64,000 nt of DNA from Sandaracinobacteroides saxicola (GTDB lineage Bacteria; Pseudomonadota; Alphaproteobacteria; Sphingomonadales; Sphingomonadaceae), in contig NZ_CP059851.1 in assembly GCF_014117445.1 (NCBI RefSeq), positions 310,001 to 374,000 of the forward strand, written 5' to 3'. Both the position numbers and the translations under genes were made by a program. The notes below the pieces were generated by a model that was given only the letters and a program-made list of their open reading frames with translations, was not told where the DNA came from and searched no databases. Below are positions 42,044 through 50,703 of the stretch, piece after piece (within the stretch, counting starts at the first letter, position 1; each line of letters begins with the position of its first letter).

Positions 42044-43138
42044 ATGACGGAATCAGAAAGCTGTAAGGCCAATCTGCCATTTCTCCTCCCCGAAAGGCCG
42101 AATGCGCGGCGTATTCGCAAGGTCGATACGCGCGAACTGAAGCAGGCGGGCGGTCCGCGGACGATGCCGATGCGTGGTTTCGAGGACAGCTATACCGATA
42201 TCGTCGACTACATCGTCCGCATCACGGAGGAGATCTGGGCTGGCCGCGGCATCGGGCGCATTTACGATACCTATGATGCCGGTTGCGTCGTCTATTCGGC
42301 GCTGTCGACGATCCGTTCGGTCGAGGATGTGGTCGCCAATACGCTCACCGGCATCGATCAGGTTGCCGATGGCGAGTCCCATCATCTCAATGTTGCCTGG
42401 AGTGGGGACGACGAGGAGGGCTATTACACGTCACATTTGGGGTTTCACCTGTCGACCAACAGCCGCGATACCATGTTCGGTCCGGCGTCGGGGCGCAGGG
42501 TTGGGCGGTTTTTCGTCGCCGACTGCATCACGCGCGACAACCGCATCCACACCGAATGGTTGATGCGTGACAATGGTGCCGCCGTGCGGGCCATGGGGTA
42601 TGACATACACGAGGTCGCGCGCCGTTTGGCCGACAGCCCGTCAGGGGAGCGATCGTTCGTCGTCCCGGCGACCCGGCTTGAGGGTCAGGCACCGCGCAAG
42701 CTGTATGAAGGCCCGACCGACACGATCGAAGGGTGGGTTACACATCATTTCCAGAACATCTGGAACATGCGCCGCCTTGACCATGTGTTTCAGCATTATG
42801 CCCCTCATGCCATCGCGCATTGGTGCGGCGGACGCGTGGCGCATGGTCGGCGCAATATCCAGGCGCTACTCATTCATCTGCTCGCGAGCGTGCCCGATTC
42901 CGTCGTCCGCGTTGACCATGTCAGCTGGTCGGACGAGACCGACGGCGTCATCGTCGCGGTGCGCTGGGTGCTTGAGGGACGATCGCGCAGTGGCGGCTTT
43001 CTGGGCAGCTTGCCGTCGGGATTGCCGGTCAGCATCCTGGGATCGACGCATCTGCGTTTCGATGGCCCGTATATCGTTGAAGAATGGAGCATCTTCGACG
43101 AGGTCGGGACGCTGATGAATGCTTATCGTGGCAGCTGA
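42044..43138 (+). CDS. Tandem SnoaL/NTF2-like protein
   Basis: The start at MTESESCKANLPF (42044), with GGGAGGGCAAG upstream, gives 364 residues. Two NTF2-fold halves can be recognised: one with SYTDIVDYIVRITEEIWAGRGIGRIYDTY, the other with HFQNIWNMRRLDHVFQHYAPHAIAHWCGG. Both open with the helix that precedes a YxxD-type pocket, as in SnoaL-like ester cyclases and small-molecule isomerases. It overlaps the MFS gene by 20 bases. A role in modifying a small imported substrate is inferred. Confidence 0.8.
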   Translation: MTESESCKANLPFLLPERPNARRIRKVDTRELKQAGGPRTMPMRGFEDSYTDIVDYIVRITEEIWAGRGIGRIYDTYDAGCVVYSALSTIRSVEDVVANTLTGIDQVADGESHHLNVAWSGDDEEGYYTSHLGFHLSTNSRDTMFGPASGRRVGRFFVADCITRDNRIHTEWLMRDNGAAVRAMGYDIHEVARRLADSPSGERSFVVPATRLEGQAPRKLYEGPTDTIEGWVTHHFQNIWNMRRLDHVFQHYAPHAIAHWCGGRVAHGRRNIQALLIHLLASVPDSVVRVDHVSWSDETDGVIVAVRWVLEGRSRSGGFLGSLPSGLPVSILGSTHLRFDGPYIVEEWSIFDEVGTLMNAYRGS

Positions 43139-44360
43139 AGCGACCGGAATGCGCAGCCGCGCCTATTGGCTCGAACTGTGGCGCGAGCGACGGCCATTGG
43201 GCGCCGCCGCGATCGGCACCGGGTTCAGCGTCGCGCTCAACATGTTCATCGCGAGCATATTCATGCCCGCGATGACCGCGGAATTCGGCTGGACGAGTTC
43301 GGAAATATCCTTCGTCGGAACGCTCGGCCTGATCGGCATGCTGACATTCCCCCTGGCGGGGCGTCTCGCCGACGTTTTCGGCAGCCGTCGCGTGATGATG
43401 TTCGGTGTCATCGCCTTGCCATCAATCTACTTCCTGTACAGCCTGCAAACTGGTCCGATCTGGCAGTTCTGGGCCATCCAAGCGATCTGGGCGATCTTTT
43501 CACCCCTCTGGAGTGCGACAGTCCTGGGTCGCATCGCGGCGGGGCGGCTCGTTCTGGCGCGCGGGTTCGGCATCGCCCTGCTGTTGTCGGCTCCCGCAAT
43601 CACCGGTGCGATCGCCGCGCCGCTGCTGGGTGGGCATATCGAGGCCGAGGGGTGGCGGTCGGCCTATCGGGTGCTCGCCGCCGTGGTGTTTGTTGCGGGA
43701 GTCGTCGCAGTCCTGCTGCTGCCCGGGCAGGGGGATCGGCAAGCAACGCGCACTGACACGCGGCCGACCGCACAGGCGTTTCAGGATATTTTTCGCTCGC
43801 GCGCGTTCATCATTCTCGCTGCCGCCATGGTGCTGTGCAACCTGGGCATCATCGCGACCGGATTGCAGTTCGCGTCGATGTTGATCGAGCGTGGGGTGAA
43901 CCCGCGCGCGGTCGGAAGCTATCTTTCGGCCTATGCGGTCGGCGTTATCATCGGACGTTTCGCCATCGGCCTGTCGCTTGACCGCTTTCCCACGCGCTAT
44001 GTCGCCGCGATCGGCATGGGCATGCCTGCGATCGGCTTTGCGCTGCTTGCAGCGCTGCCTGGCGCGTCGGAGGTGGCGTTCGCCGCGGTGCTGCTGCTCG
44101 GCCTCAGCCAGGGGGCGGAAGGCGACATCGGCGGTTATGTCGGTGCGCAATATCTGGGGCCGCAGTTGTTCGGCACAATCTTCGGGCTGGTGACCGCCTT
44201 CACAAATTTCGCAGGCTTCATCGGCGCCCTGGTGGCAGGCTGGCTGATGTACGGATCATCGAGCTTCGGTCCGTTTCTCGCCTTTCTCGCCTGCACAACG
44301 GCGCTCGGCTCGGCAACTTTCCTGCTGCTTCCAAAGGCACCATCGCTGCGCGCGGCCTGA
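43119..44360 (+). CDS. MFS transporter
   Basis: The 413-residue protein has about 12 hydrophobic segments. It has an N-terminal MFS pattern (FGWTSSEISFVGTLGLIGM, then PLAGRLADVFGSRRVMM, the DxxGxRR-like loop motif) and a large set of glycine-rich helices in the second half. A second possible start is the ATG at 43149 (MRSRAYWLEL). It is co-transcribed with the SnoaL-like gene and probably moves the locus substrate across the inner membrane. Downstream lies a strong bidirectional terminator. Confidence 0.9.
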   Translation: MLIVAAEATGMRSRAYWLELWRERRPLGAAAIGTGFSVALNMFIASIFMPAMTAEFGWTSSEISFVGTLGLIGMLTFPLAGRLADVFGSRRVMMFGVIALPSIYFLYSLQTGPIWQFWAIQAIWAIFSPLWSATVLGRIAAGRLVLARGFGIALLLSAPAITGAIAAPLLGGHIEAEGWRSAYRVLAAVVFVAGVVAVLLLPGQGDRQATRTDTRPTAQAFQDIFRSRAFIILAAAMVLCNLGIIATGLQFASMLIERGVNPRAVGSYLSAYAVGVIIGRFAIGLSLDRFPTRYVAAIGMGMPAIGFALLAALPGASEVAFAAVLLLGLSQGAEGDIGGYVGAQYLGPQLFGTIFGLVTAFTNFAGFIGALVAGWLMYGSSSFGPFLAFLACTTALGSATFLLLPKAPSLRAA

Positions 44361-44484
44361 CCAGGCGCCGCCGCCACGCAGGCTTCCGACGCGACACGGC
44401 GGGGCAACGAGGGACATCATCAAGAGCTTGCCGCAGTGCCTCATGTGGGTGCCTGGCGGCTCGGCCAGGCACAAGGCATTGCTT

Positions 44485-44530
44485 CCCGCCACCCGAAAAT
44501 GTCCGCGCGTGGACGCTTTCAGGTGGCGGG
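44485..44530. terminator. Bidirectional terminator between MFS and TonB receptor genes
   Basis: CCCGCCACCCGAAA (44485-44498) pairs with TTTCAGGTGGCGGG (44517-44530) at 13 of 14 positions, with an inner GTCC/GGAC helix. It lies between the convergent ends of the transporter gene and the receptor gene. Confidence 0.75.
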
Positions 44531-44535
44531 GATGA

Positions 44536-47373
44536 TCAGAAGCGAACGCCCGCCTTGATGCCGTAGGTGCGTGGCGTGCCGAAAACGCCGTTCAGGCTGC
44601 GGTTGGCGCCGAATGCGACACGGTTGAGCACCGCCGCATTCTCGAGATTTTCGACATAGGCCTGAACGCGGAACTTCTCGTCGCCTGACACCCAGCTCAG
44701 CCGCATATCGGTGCGGGTGAAGGCGGGTTGATTGCCGAAATTGGGCGTGAAACCGGCGTTGATGAACGATGAGGAGAAGTAGGTCTGCACGCTTGGCGTC
44801 AATGTGCCGCCGGCCACGTCGAGGTCATAAGACACGCCGACCTGGACCACATATTTTGGCGACAATGGTGTATCGGCGACATAGGTGGTGCCATCGGCAC
44901 CCTTGCCGCCGATGACATAGTTGTAGACCGGCAGGGTCGCACCGCCCGATGTCTGCGTTGCAGGTACCACCGTCCCGTTGGGCAAGGTGATGAAGACCTG
45001 GCGGAAGCGATTGGGATCGCTGATCACGTTCGGGAATGCTGCACCTTGCGGACCGACCCCGACCGCATTGACCGCCAGCGCGGCTGAAACCGCCGCAATT
45101 TCGGCCGCCGTCGGCGCAGCCGGGTTGGCGTATGCCGGAACCGCGACGCAGCCGCCGGACGAGAGGACGCCCGTGCTGCAGATGCCGTTCGCCTGCGTGC
45201 CGAACACCAGGTCGGTATCCTTGGCATTGAGGTAGTTGAACGAAGCCTGGAAGGTGAGGCGACGCGTCGGCTTCACGATGGCGTCGAGCTCGATGCCATA
45301 GGCGCGGCTTTTGCCTGCGTTCGTGATAATTGAAACCGTGGTCAGGCCATTCGGCGCAGGCAGCGTATTCTGTACTTGCAGCTGTTTGAAATCATTGTAG
45401 AAAACGGCGGCGTTCAGCTGCACTTTGCCATCCGCCAAGCGATTCTTCGTGCCCAATTCATAGGCAGTCACGACTTCGGGTTCGAACGGCAGCACCTGCC
45501 CGGTCACCGTGTTCAGCACATTGTTGAACCCGCCCGACCGGATGCCGCGCGAAACGCTGCCATAGACCATGTTGTCGCGCGTGAACTGATAGTCGATGGC
45601 GCCGCGCCAGGTGTGGAAATTGAAGTCGCGCTCGCCGCACTGGATGCCGAGCGCATTGGCGGCGTTGGTCGCGGTGGATTGTGGCGAGGCTGGGTTGTTG
45701 CCAAACAGGGCAGTTGTCGCGCCGGGCGCCGGGCAGGTATAGTTGACACGCTGGTTGAGGTCGAAGGCGAGGAAGCCGCCACCGGCAGCGCCCGAGGTGA
45801 TGCCTGCCGCATAGCGTTTCTGATCGCTCGTGTAGCGGTAGCCGGCCGTCAGGCGCAGCTTGTCAAAGAAGGTGTATGACAGCTGCGCGAAGCCTGCATA
45901 TGACTTGGTCTTGAGCAGCACCGGCGCGAAATTGTCCGACCGGATATTGCTGAGTGGCGTGTTCGCCGGAAAGGCGGCGCCTGGCAGATAGCTGATCCCG
46001 AAGGTCGATAGCGCGGGTTGTCCCGCTACGGGATAGTTGGTGAAGTTGTCGGAAAAGAAGATCTCTTCCACCTTGTCATTATAATAGAAGCCGCCAATAA
46101 TCCATTGGAACGGTGACGTCGTGTCATTCGACAGCAACTGCAATTCCTGTGTGAACGTCTTCACTTTCGTCAGATTGCTGTCGATCGCGATCGGGACTGA
46201 GGAGAAATCATTGTCCGATTGCCGCAGTGCGTTGAAATCGGTGTAGCTTGTGATCGAGCGGATGCGCGCCGTGTCGAAATCATAGTTGATCACGCCGGAA
46301 AACTGTTTCTGTTCGGTCCGCCTCGTCACGCGCGCATCGAAGTTGATTTTCCAGGGATCGGCTTCGATCGGCACGCCCACATCGGCCCCGCCGATATCGG
46401 GGATGCCATCCCGGAAGCGCGAATTGAACGGCGCCCGGAATTCCGAACCCAGCGAGGTCGGAAAAGCCTGACCATTGAAGCCATTGGTAAATGTCAGGAC
46501 ACGTCCGTTGGGAAGCGCGATCGATCCGCCTGGTGCGCGGACGAGGTTGGGCGCCACCAGTGTTCCGATCGACTTGTAGCCGAATGCCGAAATGCCCGCG
46601 CCGCCCTGCTTGTAGTAGGAACCGCGGAGTTGCACCTCAAGTCCTGAACCCACGGGCGCGATCTTCAGGATACCGCGCACATAGCCAGCGTCCTCGTCGC
46701 CCAGGTCCGACCCGGTCGAGCTGTTCTTGACATAGCCGTCCTGCCGTTCGTAGCTGCCGGCAAGCCTGAAGGCGATGCTGGGGCCAAGCGGCTGATTGAT
46801 GAAGCCTTCGAAGCGGGCCCGGTTGAAACGGCCATAAAGCGCGTCGAAGCCGGCCGCGAATTCGTCCTTGGGCACCGTCGAATAAATGGCGATGTTGCCG
46901 CCAAAGCTGTTGCGCCCGTACAATGTTCCCTGCGGCCCCTTTTGGACCTCGACACGCTCAAGATCGACAAAGCCGGTCAGCGCCTGGCTGGTGCGCGACT
47001 GATAGATGTCATCGATGTAGAAACCGATGCGAGGATCTGAGTTGGCGCCGATGGCTTCGGTATAGACGCCCCGGATCGCCGGACGCGCATCCGAACCCGA
47101 CCGCCCGATCCGGACGCCGGGAACCAGCTGCTCGATCCGATTGACATCGGTGACATTGGCTTCGCGCAGCGCTTCTCCGGTCACTGCCGTGATCGACAGC
47201 GGCACACGCTGCAGGCTTTCTTCGCGGCGCTGCGCGGTGACGACGATGTCGGCAATCGCCCCATCGTCGACCTGTGACGCCGGTGCGGTCTGCGCGACCG
47301 CCGAGGAGGCGAGCGCTGTCGCCAGCGCCGAAGATGAAACCATCGTCCAAACTGCTTGACGGATCGCGCGCAT
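44536..47373 (-). CDS. TonB-dependent outer-membrane receptor
   Basis: The 945-residue receptor has a signal peptide ending in SSAVAQ (about residue 28), then the TonB-box region DIVVTAQRREESLQRVPLSI and the plug domain (VNRIEQLVPGVRIGRSG, GPQGTLYGRNSFGG). A long beta-barrel ends in RTYGIKAGVRF with the terminal aromatic. Such receptors are the main uptake route for sugars, siderophores and aromatic compounds in sphingomonads. It is divergent from lacI and convergent with the SnoaL-MFS operon. The substrate is not identifiable. Confidence 0.95.
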   Translation of the reverse strand: MRAIRQAVWTMVSSSALATALASSAVAQTAPASQVDDGAIADIVVTAQRREESLQRVPLSITAVTGEALREANVTDVNRIEQLVPGVRIGRSGSDARPAIRGVYTEAIGANSDPRIGFYIDDIYQSRTSQALTGFVDLERVEVQKGPQGTLYGRNSFGGNIAIYSTVPKDEFAAGFDALYGRFNRARFEGFINQPLGPSIAFRLAGSYERQDGYVKNSSTGSDLGDEDAGYVRGILKIAPVGSGLEVQLRGSYYKQGGAGISAFGYKSIGTLVAPNLVRAPGGSIALPNGRVLTFTNGFNGQAFPTSLGSEFRAPFNSRFRDGIPDIGGADVGVPIEADPWKINFDARVTRRTEQKQFSGVINYDFDTARIRSITSYTDFNALRQSDNDFSSVPIAIDSNLTKVKTFTQELQLLSNDTTSPFQWIIGGFYYNDKVEEIFFSDNFTNYPVAGQPALSTFGISYLPGAAFPANTPLSNIRSDNFAPVLLKTKSYAGFAQLSYTFFDKLRLTAGYRYTSDQKRYAAGITSGAAGGGFLAFDLNQRVNYTCPAPGATTALFGNNPASPQSTATNAANALGIQCGERDFNFHTWRGAIDYQFTRDNMVYGSVSRGIRSGGFNNVLNTVTGQVLPFEPEVVTAYELGTKNRLADGKVQLNAAVFYNDFKQLQVQNTLPAPNGLTTVSIITNAGKSRAYGIELDAIVKPTRRLTFQASFNYLNAKDTDLVFGTQANGICSTGVLSSGGCVAVPAYANPAAPTAAEIAAVSAALAVNAVGVGPQGAAFPNVISDPNRFRQVFITLPNGTVVPATQTSGGATLPVYNYVIGGKGADGTTYVADTPLSPKYVVQVGVSYDLDVAGGTLTPSVQTYFSSSFINAGFTPNFGNQPAFTRTDMRLSWVSGDEKFRVQAYVENLENAAVLNRVAFGANRSLNGVFGTPRTYGIKAGVRF

Positions 47374-47525
47374 TTCTCACTCCCCCGGTTATGACTGGCA
47401 CAATGCATCACAATCTGACTGCGTAGTCAATACCAACTTCTGCAGGGAGTGACATTGCCTGGAGCGGTCTCGTGCTCCCCAATGAGGAACCAAGGTTGAT
47501 TGCCTCGATAGGGGCGCAACGCGGA

Positions 47526-47541
47526 TTGCAAACCAATGCAT
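47526..47541. promoter_or_regulatory. LacI-type operator candidate 2
   Basis: TTGCAAACCAATGCAT matches the sequence at 41926-41941 at 14 of 16 positions. It lies between the TonB receptor gene and the lacI-family gene, where it could control one or both. Confidence 0.6.
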
Positions 47542-47560
47542 GTCGATTTATCGCATCAGG

Positions 47561-48613
47561 ATGGGATCACGCCCCCGAGTCGAGAATCCACGTGGCAATC
47601 GCGCAACGGCGGCAGAGGTCGCAGCGCTCGCCGGCGTGTCGCAATCAGCGGTATCGCGCACCTTTCGGGACGGTTCGGTATCCAAGCCTTATCGCAAACG
47701 GATTCTCGCCGCGGCGGAACAGCTTGGCTATCGACCCAACGCGATCGCTCAAGCCCTGCTGAGCCGGCGAACGCATATCCTTGCCGTCCTGATGAATGCG
47801 TTGACGAACCATTATTATCCTGAGGTTTTGCCGGCCCTGACACGGGAAGCCGCTGCCCGAGGGCTTAGGATCATGCTGTTGGGCATCGATGATGCCACGA
47901 CCGTCAGCGCGGCCGTCGAATATTCATTGGCCTATCAGGTGGACGCCGTGATCGCGCTCGTCGACCTGCCGTCGGACGATGCAGAGCGTCTGGCGCATGA
48001 GCGTGTTCCTATCGTGCTCTACAACCGCTCCTCCGCTGACTATAAGGCGACCAGTGTCGGGTGTGACCATTATGCCGCCGGAAGGACGCTCGCCACGCAT
48101 GTCATGAGGGCCGGACACCGGCATGTTGCCTTGATCGGGGGCCCAGCGGAGTCCGTCCTCGCCGCAGAACGCGCGGCCGGTTTTGCAGAAATGCTCGCGC
48201 GCAATCAGGATGCCCCGCGATTGTCCCGGATAGCGGGCGACTTTGGCTATGCCAGTGGCCGTGCTGCTGCGCGGACCGTGCTCGCCATGCCCTCGCCTCC
48301 GACGGCGGTGGTCGCGGTGAATGATCTCATGGCGATTGGCGCCATCGACGGGGCGAGCGATCATGGTCTGCGCGTCCCGCACGATGTGGCAGTCGCGGGC
48401 TTTGATGGCATCGCGGCGGGAAACTGGGCTCCCTATCGGATCACGACGATGAGGCAGCCTTTGCAGGCGCTGGCGGCGGCAGCCGTCGATGCGGCGCTGG
48501 CCCTTATCCGGAAACCGGATGCACCGGCAGAACGGCGCATTTTCGCATGTGACTTGCATGTCGATCATTCAACCGGCCAGGACAGGGGCGGCAGCGCCTG
48601 TGACGTCCGCTAA
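47561..48613 (+). CDS. LacI-family transcriptional regulator
   Basis: I prefer the ATG at 47561 (350 residues) because the earlier in-frame ATG at 47540 lies inside the operator-like repeat. The HTH and hinge helix read TAAEVAALAGVSQSAVSRTF and KRILAAAEQLGYRPNAIAQALLSRR. The periplasmic-binding-protein-like domain includes HVALIGGPAESVLAAERAAGF and AVVAVNDLMAIGAIDG. It probably represses the SnoaL-MFS operon and perhaps the receptor until the substrate or its derivative binds. Confidence 0.9.
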   Translation: MGSRPRVENPRGNRATAAEVAALAGVSQSAVSRTFRDGSVSKPYRKRILAAAEQLGYRPNAIAQALLSRRTHILAVLMNALTNHYYPEVLPALTREAAARGLRIMLLGIDDATTVSAAVEYSLAYQVDAVIALVDLPSDDAERLAHERVPIVLYNRSSADYKATSVGCDHYAAGRTLATHVMRAGHRHVALIGGPAESVLAAERAAGFAEMLARNQDAPRLSRIAGDFGYASGRAAARTVLAMPSPPTAVVAVNDLMAIGAIDGASDHGLRVPHDVAVAGFDGIAAGNWAPYRITTMRQPLQALAAAAVDAALALIRKPDAPAERRIFACDLHVDHSTGQDRGGSACDVR

Positions 48614-48895
48614 GGTTTCGCCCTGCGCTTGCTGCTCCCGCCCAGATCAACCGGGGCGAACAGGACAAGACCGACCGGACTGCGGCGCGCCTGATGTTGT
48701 GCGCTCCATCGAGCATCAGGACAGCACCCGCCGCGAGCCCGGATGGATTTTCACGACAGCGATCACCGACGGAATAGGGTTTCCCATGGAGATGGACGGT
48801 CGTGGAGGCCTCCGGTGGAATGACGCAGCAGTCACCGTGCCATAACGATATTTAATAGATTTCCTTTTTGTCATTTTGTATCTTGACGGCAGCAA

Positions 48896-50080
48896 GTGGG
48901 CGATGAGATACTCCCTGCGATGACGGGGGTTGCCGATCAGATTGGTCCAAGCGCTCGTGCCGGCACGGGTTGGGGAAGCCTTTGGCCGATCAATCTGTCG
49001 GCCTTCCGGCGGTTTGTCAGCATGGACGAGCCCTGGATCTGGCTCTGCTATTCCACCTGTTACGCCCTGCCATGGCTCTGGCTGCCGCCGACGCCGCAGC
49101 AGATATGGGGCGGGCTGTTCGCCTTTGTTTTCCTCACGTCGCTCTATGTGCTCAGCTACCGCACCGACGGCTGGCGGCTGTTTGCGGCGTCATCGGGCAT
49201 CATGGCGATCGCCCTTGCCGTCATGCCGCTGGGGGACAATTGGAGCGCCTTGACCATCTACGCCATGGCAGCGGCCGGGCGGCTGCGACCGCCGCTGCAT
49301 GCGATGGGCGCGATTGCGCTGTTTTTCACCATCGGCGTCGTCGCCGGCGTGCTGAGCGCCCATTCGCCGATGTGGTGGTTGCCGAGCGTGATGATCGGGG
49401 TCCTGATCGGCGGGGCCGCGATGTCGCGGCGTGCGCTGGCGGACAAATCGGCGAAGCTGATCGCGGCACGCGAAGAGGTCCGGCAGCTGACGATGATTGC
49501 CGAGCGCGAGCGCATCGGCCGGGATCTGCACGATGTGCTCGGGCGCACGCTGACGCTGATCGCGGTGAAGGCCGATCTGGCGGCACGCCTGATCGGCACT
49601 GGCAATGCCGAGGCGCGGACCGAGGTTGAGCAGATCGCGGCCACCGCCCGCGCGAGTTTCGCCGATGTGCACGGCGCGCTGGTCGGGATCGATCAGCCGG
49701 CCCTGGCGGATGAGATGTTGGCCGCCAGAGACGTGTTGGTCCTGGCGGGGCTGGAAGCGGACGTTCGCGGCGATGGCCGCGACATTCCCATGGAACAGGC
49801 GGCCATCCTAGCTGCCGTCTTGCGCGAAGGAGTGACGAATGTCGTGCGCCATGCGCACGCGGGACGCTGCATGGTGGAGGTCACGGAAAGCCCCACCCAT
49901 GTCGGCGTCAGTATCGAGGATGATGGCATCGGCGGCGTGAAGGAGGGTTTCGGGCTGCTGGGCATGCGGGTCAGGGTCGAAGCGGCGGGGGGACATCTGC
50001 ATGTCCGTTCGCGCTGGCCGGGGAGTGTGGTTACGGCCGCCATCCCCCTGCATGCTCCAGCAACCATGGCACCTGCGTGA
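48896..50080 (+). CDS. DesK/NarL-type sensor histidine kinase
   Basis: From a GTG start the protein has 394 residues; an ATG at 48920 is an alternative. Five to six N-terminal membrane segments span about residues 45-175. The HisKA_3 dimerisation segment has ERERIGRDLHDVLG with His212. The ATP-binding domain has EGVTNVVRHAHAG (N-box) and DDGIGGVKEGFGLLGM (G-boxes). No extracytoplasmic sensor domain is seen, so it may sense membrane state or a membrane-active peptide. It overlaps the response-regulator gene (GTGA). Confidence 0.9.
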   Translation: MGDEILPAMTGVADQIGPSARAGTGWGSLWPINLSAFRRFVSMDEPWIWLCYSTCYALPWLWLPPTPQQIWGGLFAFVFLTSLYVLSYRTDGWRLFAASSGIMAIALAVMPLGDNWSALTIYAMAAAGRLRPPLHAMGAIALFFTIGVVAGVLSAHSPMWWLPSVMIGVLIGGAAMSRRALADKSAKLIAAREEVRQLTMIAERERIGRDLHDVLGRTLTLIAVKADLAARLIGTGNAEARTEVEQIAATARASFADVHGALVGIDQPALADEMLAARDVLVLAGLEADVRGDGRDIPMEQAAILAAVLREGVTNVVRHAHAGRCMVEVTESPTHVGVSIEDDGIGGVKEGFGLLGMRVRVEAAGGHLHVRSRWPGSVVTAAIPLHAPATMAPA

Positions 50081-50691
50081 CGGCGGCGATCACCATCGTG
50101 ATCGCGGAGGACCAGGCGCTGGTGCTGTCCGCGCTCAGCCGTCTGTTGTCGCTGGAGACGGATTTTACCATCGCCGGCAGTGCCGCCGACGGACAGGAGG
50201 CGTTGCAGGTGACGCGCTCGCTGCGGCCCGATGTGCTGATCCTGGACATCGAAATGCCGGGCATGCTGGGGCTGGACGTGGCGGCGATGCTGCATGCCGA
50301 ACGGGCGCGTACGCGGGTCATCATGCTGACAACCTTCGCGCGGCAGGGGTATCTGCAACGGGCGATGGCAGCGAATGTCGCGGGGTTCCTGCTGAAGGAC
50401 AGCCCGGTCGATGTGCTGACCGCGGCGGTGCGAAAGGTGGCCGCGGGACAGCGGGCCATCGATCCGAAACTCGGCGCCATGCTGTGGGATTTCAAGCCGG
50501 ATCAGCTTTCGGATCGGGAGCGGTCGGTCATCCGGCTGGCGGAGGAAGGGCGGTCGAACAAGGATATCGCCCGGGCGCTCGGCCTGTCGCCGGGGACGGT
50601 GCGCAACTATCTCTCCTTTGCCGCCAGCAAATTGGGGGCGGCGAACCGGCAGGAGGCAGGCCGAATCGCGCGGGAGAATGGCTGGCTGTAA
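50077..50691 (+). CDS. LuxR/NarL-type response regulator
   Basis: A GTG start overlaps the kinase stop. The 204-residue protein has a receiver domain with the acidic pair ED at 11-12, the phospho-acceptor Asp57 in LILDIEMPG, and the conserved Lys in FLLKDSP. A C-terminal LuxR HTH follows (LSDRERSVIRLAEEGRSNKDIARALGLSPGTVRNYLS). The DesR-like architecture matches its partner kinase. It converges on the TfuA-like gene with 12 bases between stops, so control of the RiPP cluster is possible but unproven. Confidence 0.92.
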   Translation: MTAAITIVIAEDQALVLSALSRLLSLETDFTIAGSAADGQEALQVTRSLRPDVLILDIEMPGMLGLDVAAMLHAERARTRVIMLTTFARQGYLQRAMAANVAGFLLKDSPVDVLTAAVRKVAAGQRAIDPKLGAMLWDFKPDQLSDRERSVIRLAEEGRSNKDIARALGLSPGTVRNYLSFAASKLGAANRQEAGRIARENGWL

Positions 50692-50703
50692 CGGCCGCTG
50701 CGA

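Noticed and set aside
48567..48845. Small plus-strand frame with a PCACC segment considered as a RiPP precursor
   Set aside because: It begins inside the lacI 3' end, has no leader-like N-terminus or cleavage motif, continues far past the cysteines into ordinary sequence, and is on the opposite strand to the modification genes.
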